Positions 61,769 to 64,000 of a stretch of DNA of 64,000 nucleotides are shown piece by piece. The stretch lies in NCBI GenBank assembly GCA_041593595.1, contig JBFHNV010000005.1, forward strand, positions 3,024-67,023, read 5' to 3'. Under the pieces are notes generated by a model. That model was not told the origin of the DNA. It saw only the letters and a program-made list of their open reading frames with translations, and did no database searches. Every line of letters starts with the position of its first letter. Positions within the stretch are counted from its first letter, which is position 1. The position numbers and the translations under genes were made by a program. Source of the stretch: JBFHNV01 sp041593595. Its GTDB lineage: Bacteria; Pseudomonadota; Gammaproteobacteria; HK1.

Positions 61769-64000
61769 TCATTTCCGCACGTACTTGCTGAGGTCCATGC
61801 GCGCGCCGTCGATGCCCTCGCTGGTGCGCACCGCGGCGTTGAGGGCGTCGTACCAGGCCCAGAAGTCCGGGTCCTGGCGTGACGCTCCGAAACGGCCGAA
61901 CAGGCTTGCGGCGCTGCTCTCGTCGTCACCCTGGCTGCCGGGGTAGCCCTGGAGCCGGGACACCAGTGCCGGCACCTCCGCCGCCAGGGCCCGGGCGATG
62001 AAGTTGGGGTAGCTGCCGGCCACCCCGCGCAGGACGCTCACCGAGTCCTCCTGCGGCAGGCGGCGCTGTTCCTCCACCACCATGAAGGCCACGTTGGCGT
62101 GGGCCTTGTTGCGGATGAGCGCGTACAGGTCGTGCCCGCGGCCGGTGTCCACCAGGAGGTAGGTGAGATCCGGCAGCGCCGCGACGAAGGACCCGGAGCT
62201 CGACGCGAGGCGGCCGAGGCTGCGCGCCACCCCGGCGGCGTCCCCGACCGGTGCCGGCGCGGCGCTGGAACCGGATTCCGGACCGGGTTCCGGATCGGGC
62301 CGAGGGCGCTGCGCGGCGGCGCCCAGGCGCCTGACGGCCATCGCGATGAGCTCGCGCTTCGGATCCGTGCCGCGGAACGAAACGCGGGTCGGCCGGTCGA
62401 GGCCCCGCAACGGGTTCATGAGCTCCATCTTCGCCCCCGCGAGGGGTCCCCGGTACCAGTGCTCCCGCAGCGCCACGCGGGCGTCCCGCGGCAGGAAGCT
62501 CAGGAACAGGTCCTCCGACTCGACCCGCAGGTTGTCCATGTACAGCCGCGTGGAGGCCTGGTGGAAGGCGTTGCCGAAGACGTTGAATCCCGCCACCAGC
62601 AGGTAGTAGATGCGCTCGAAGATGGGATAGTCCATGACCCACACGGTCTTCGGCGTGCCGCCCCGGGGGCCGTGCACCACCGCGGCGTTGTCGAAGTGGC
62701 GGAACACCGTGAGCATGGCGTCCGGGTCCGTGCCGCCGCCGTCCCAGATGGCCTCCAGGCCCATGCCCTCGGGGTAGCGGCGGGCGTAGCGGGACTCGCG
62801 GTACTCGGTATAGGCGCGCTGGCGCTCCTTGTAGGCGAGGTAGTAGCTCTCGAAGGGGTCGCTGCCCCCGGCCGCCGGCAGCGCCAGCAGCCTGCCGGAG
62901 TCGCCGAGGAAGCCCGGGTCCGTCACCGCCAGGTCGTGGTCCGGGTCCAGGAACAGGACGTGGAAGTGATCGTCGATGACGTTCACCGCCATCTGCCCCT
63001 CGCACACGGGGCCGCGGATGAAAGACATGACGAAGTAGCGCGCGTTGTCCAGGAAGAAGCGGTAGCGGGCCCCGGCGGGGATGGCGCGGAAGGTCTCGAA
63101 GGGGTTGGCGGCGGTGGCGGGCTGGTAGCCCGGCAGCGGCGGCTCCGGATCCGCCCACGCCGCGTCCAGGAACCACCTGCGGTAGCGGGCCAGCCGCTGC
63201 GGGCTCAGGGGGAACGTGATGTGGGTCTTGTGCACCGGCGTGCCCAGGACCGGCACGAAGCGGTAGTACACCGCGTCGGTGCCCGGGTCGTCGTAGGGGC
63301 GCACCGTGGCGATCTCCACCACCGGCGCCGGCGCCGCGGTGGCGGAGCGCACCAGCCGGAAGAACGCGGGCCGCGCCCCCGCCACGTACAGGCGCGCCAG
63401 GAACAGGTGCTCGTAGAGGTACCGGGCGACGATGCGCGCGCGTGGGCCCGGCGCGTTGAGGAACGCCTCCCACTGGGCCAGATGCGCCGGCGGCGTCGGC
63501 GCCGGATCCGGGGGCAGCGCGGCGCCGGCGTCCAGCCAGCCCATCATCGCCGCGTACTCCTCGTCGCCGAGGGGCGGGAATCCCAGCGGCATCCCGTCGC
63601 GCCCCAGCGACGCGCGCAGCGCCAGCTCCACGGCGCTGGACGGGCACATCCAGCGCGTGTCCGTGTCGCCCCGGCGCTGCGGCGAGGCCCGCTTCAGGGC
63701 CAGCATGCGGCCGAGCAGGGACCAGGCAGGGGTCTCGCCGTCGCGGGGCTCGAGCACCGAGAAGAAACCCTTGTCCGACTGCCACTGATCGGCGCCGTGG
63801 GCGTCGATGAAAAGGCGCGTGGGCTCCGCCGGCGTGAGGCGCGTGCCCTGGTACACCCGCTTCGTGGTGGCACCCCGGTCCAGACCCGCCCACGAGGCAA
63901 GGTCGAGCTGGCACGGGGCGTTGTAGCAGGCGTGGCACGCGACGCAGCGGTCGTCCAGGATCCGGCGCACGGTGGCCGCACGGCCGTCGCGGCCCGTGGC
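61769..64000 (-). CDS. cti: Fatty acid cis/trans isomerase Cti, N-terminus missing
   Basis: 744 residues are visible and the frame stays open to the window edge, so the start and signal peptide lie beyond it. The heme c site CVACHACYNAPCQL, expected near the mature N-terminus, is followed by ATTKRVYQGTRLTPAEPTRL and the long Cti catalytic domain ending IDGARMDLSKYVRK. Cti is a periplasmic cytochrome-type enzyme that converts cis to trans unsaturated fatty acids in membrane phospholipids during solvent or osmotic stress, without new synthesis. The long spacer around PRPDPEPGPESGSSAAPAP is a low-complexity insert. Confidence 0.92.
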   Translation of the reverse strand, partial: ATGRDGRAATVRRILDDRCVACHACYNAPCQLDLASWAGLDRGATTKRVYQGTRLTPAEPTRLFIDAHGADQWQSDKGFFSVLEPRDGETPAWSLLGRMLALKRASPQRRGDTDTRWMCPSSAVELALRASLGRDGMPLGFPPLGDEEYAAMMGWLDAGAALPPDPAPTPPAHLAQWEAFLNAPGPRARIVARYLYEHLFLARLYVAGARPAFFRLVRSATAAPAPVVEIATVRPYDDPGTDAVYYRFVPVLGTPVHKTHITFPLSPQRLARYRRWFLDAAWADPEPPLPGYQPATAANPFETFRAIPAGARYRFFLDNARYFVMSFIRGPVCEGQMAVNVIDDHFHVLFLDPDHDLAVTDPGFLGDSGRLLALPAAGGSDPFESYYLAYKERQRAYTEYRESRYARRYPEGMGLEAIWDGGGTDPDAMLTVFRHFDNAAVVHGPRGGTPKTVWVMDYPIFERIYYLLVAGFNVFGNAFHQASTRLYMDNLRVESEDLFLSFLPRDARVALREHWYRGPLAGAKMELMNPLRGLDRPTRVSFRGTDPKRELIAMAVRRLGAAAQRPRPDPEPGPESGSSAAPAPVGDAAGVARSLGRLASSSGSFVAALPDLTYLLVDTGRGHDLYALIRNKAHANVAFMVVEEQRRLPQEDSVSVLRGVAGSYPNFIARALAAEVPALVSRLQGYPGSQGDDESSAASLFGRFGASRQDPDFWAWYDALNAAVRTSEGIDGARMDLSKYVRK

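Noticed and set aside
58883..61882. Plus-strand open frame of about 1,000 codons opposite the GAF-PAS-PAS-GGDEF-EAL gene
   Set aside because: Same GC-bias artefact; composition is unlike a folded protein and it overlaps the end of the LOV cyclase.

Overview
The window is about 64 kb of very GC-rich DNA from a motile gammaproteobacterium. The stator pair is of the sodium-type PomA/PomB kind, and flagellar placement is of the polar FleQ/FlhF/FleN type. A Tat-exported high-potential iron-sulfur protein, a periplasmic fatty-acid cis/trans isomerase and AceK are also present. Together these fit an Ectothiorhodospiraceae/Chromatiales-like, probably salt-adapted bacterium. That placement is inference from gene content; no rRNA or other taxonomic marker is present.

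Layout. 1-3.2 kb: the 3' end of thiG, a metallo-beta-lactamase-fold hydrolase paired with a receiver domain that lacks its phospho-acceptor, trmB and yrfG. 3.3-7.6 kb (minus strand): pomA-pomB-pilZ, flgM-flgN and flgA. 7.8-18.2 kb (plus): flgBCDEFGHIJKL. 18.8-27.6 kb: fliC, flaG, fliD, fliS, two cyclic-di-GMP genes (HDOD-GGDEF and PAS-GGDEF-EAL), and a FleQ-like sigma-54 activator. 27.7-34.6 kb: fliEFGHIJK. 34.8-45.7 kb: fliLMNOPQR-flhB-flhA-flhF-fleN-fliA, a 53-residue small protein and a DUF2802 protein. 45.7-49.5 kb: a TetR regulator with a clear operator, two tandem EAL-HDOD proteins, and a stand-alone encapsulated-ferritin-like protein. 49.5-64 kb: two MFS transporters, aceK, a HiPIP, an orphan peptide-type ABC substrate-binding protein, a blue-light LOV diguanylate cyclase with a MASE1 membrane domain, a GAF-PAS-PAS-GGDEF-EAL protein, and the 3' part of cti.

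Regulation can be read directly. Five sigma-54 (-24/-12) promoters precede flgA, flgB, the FleQ-like gene, fliE and fliL. Sigma-28 (FliA) promoters precede pomA, flgM and fliC, with a weaker one before the EAL-HDOD pair. This gives the expected cascade: the FleQ-like protein and sigma-54 switch on basal body, hook, export and fliA; FliA, held by FlgM until the hook is finished, then switches on flagellin and stator.

The most distinctive theme is how densely cyclic-di-GMP functions are woven into motility. Six GGDEF and/or EAL genes, a PilZ protein translationally coupled to the stator genes, and a FleQ-like regulator that appears to have lost its N-terminal domain and c-di-GMP contacts lie within 64 kb. 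No tRNA, rRNA, CRISPR array, insertion sequence or phage gene was seen.
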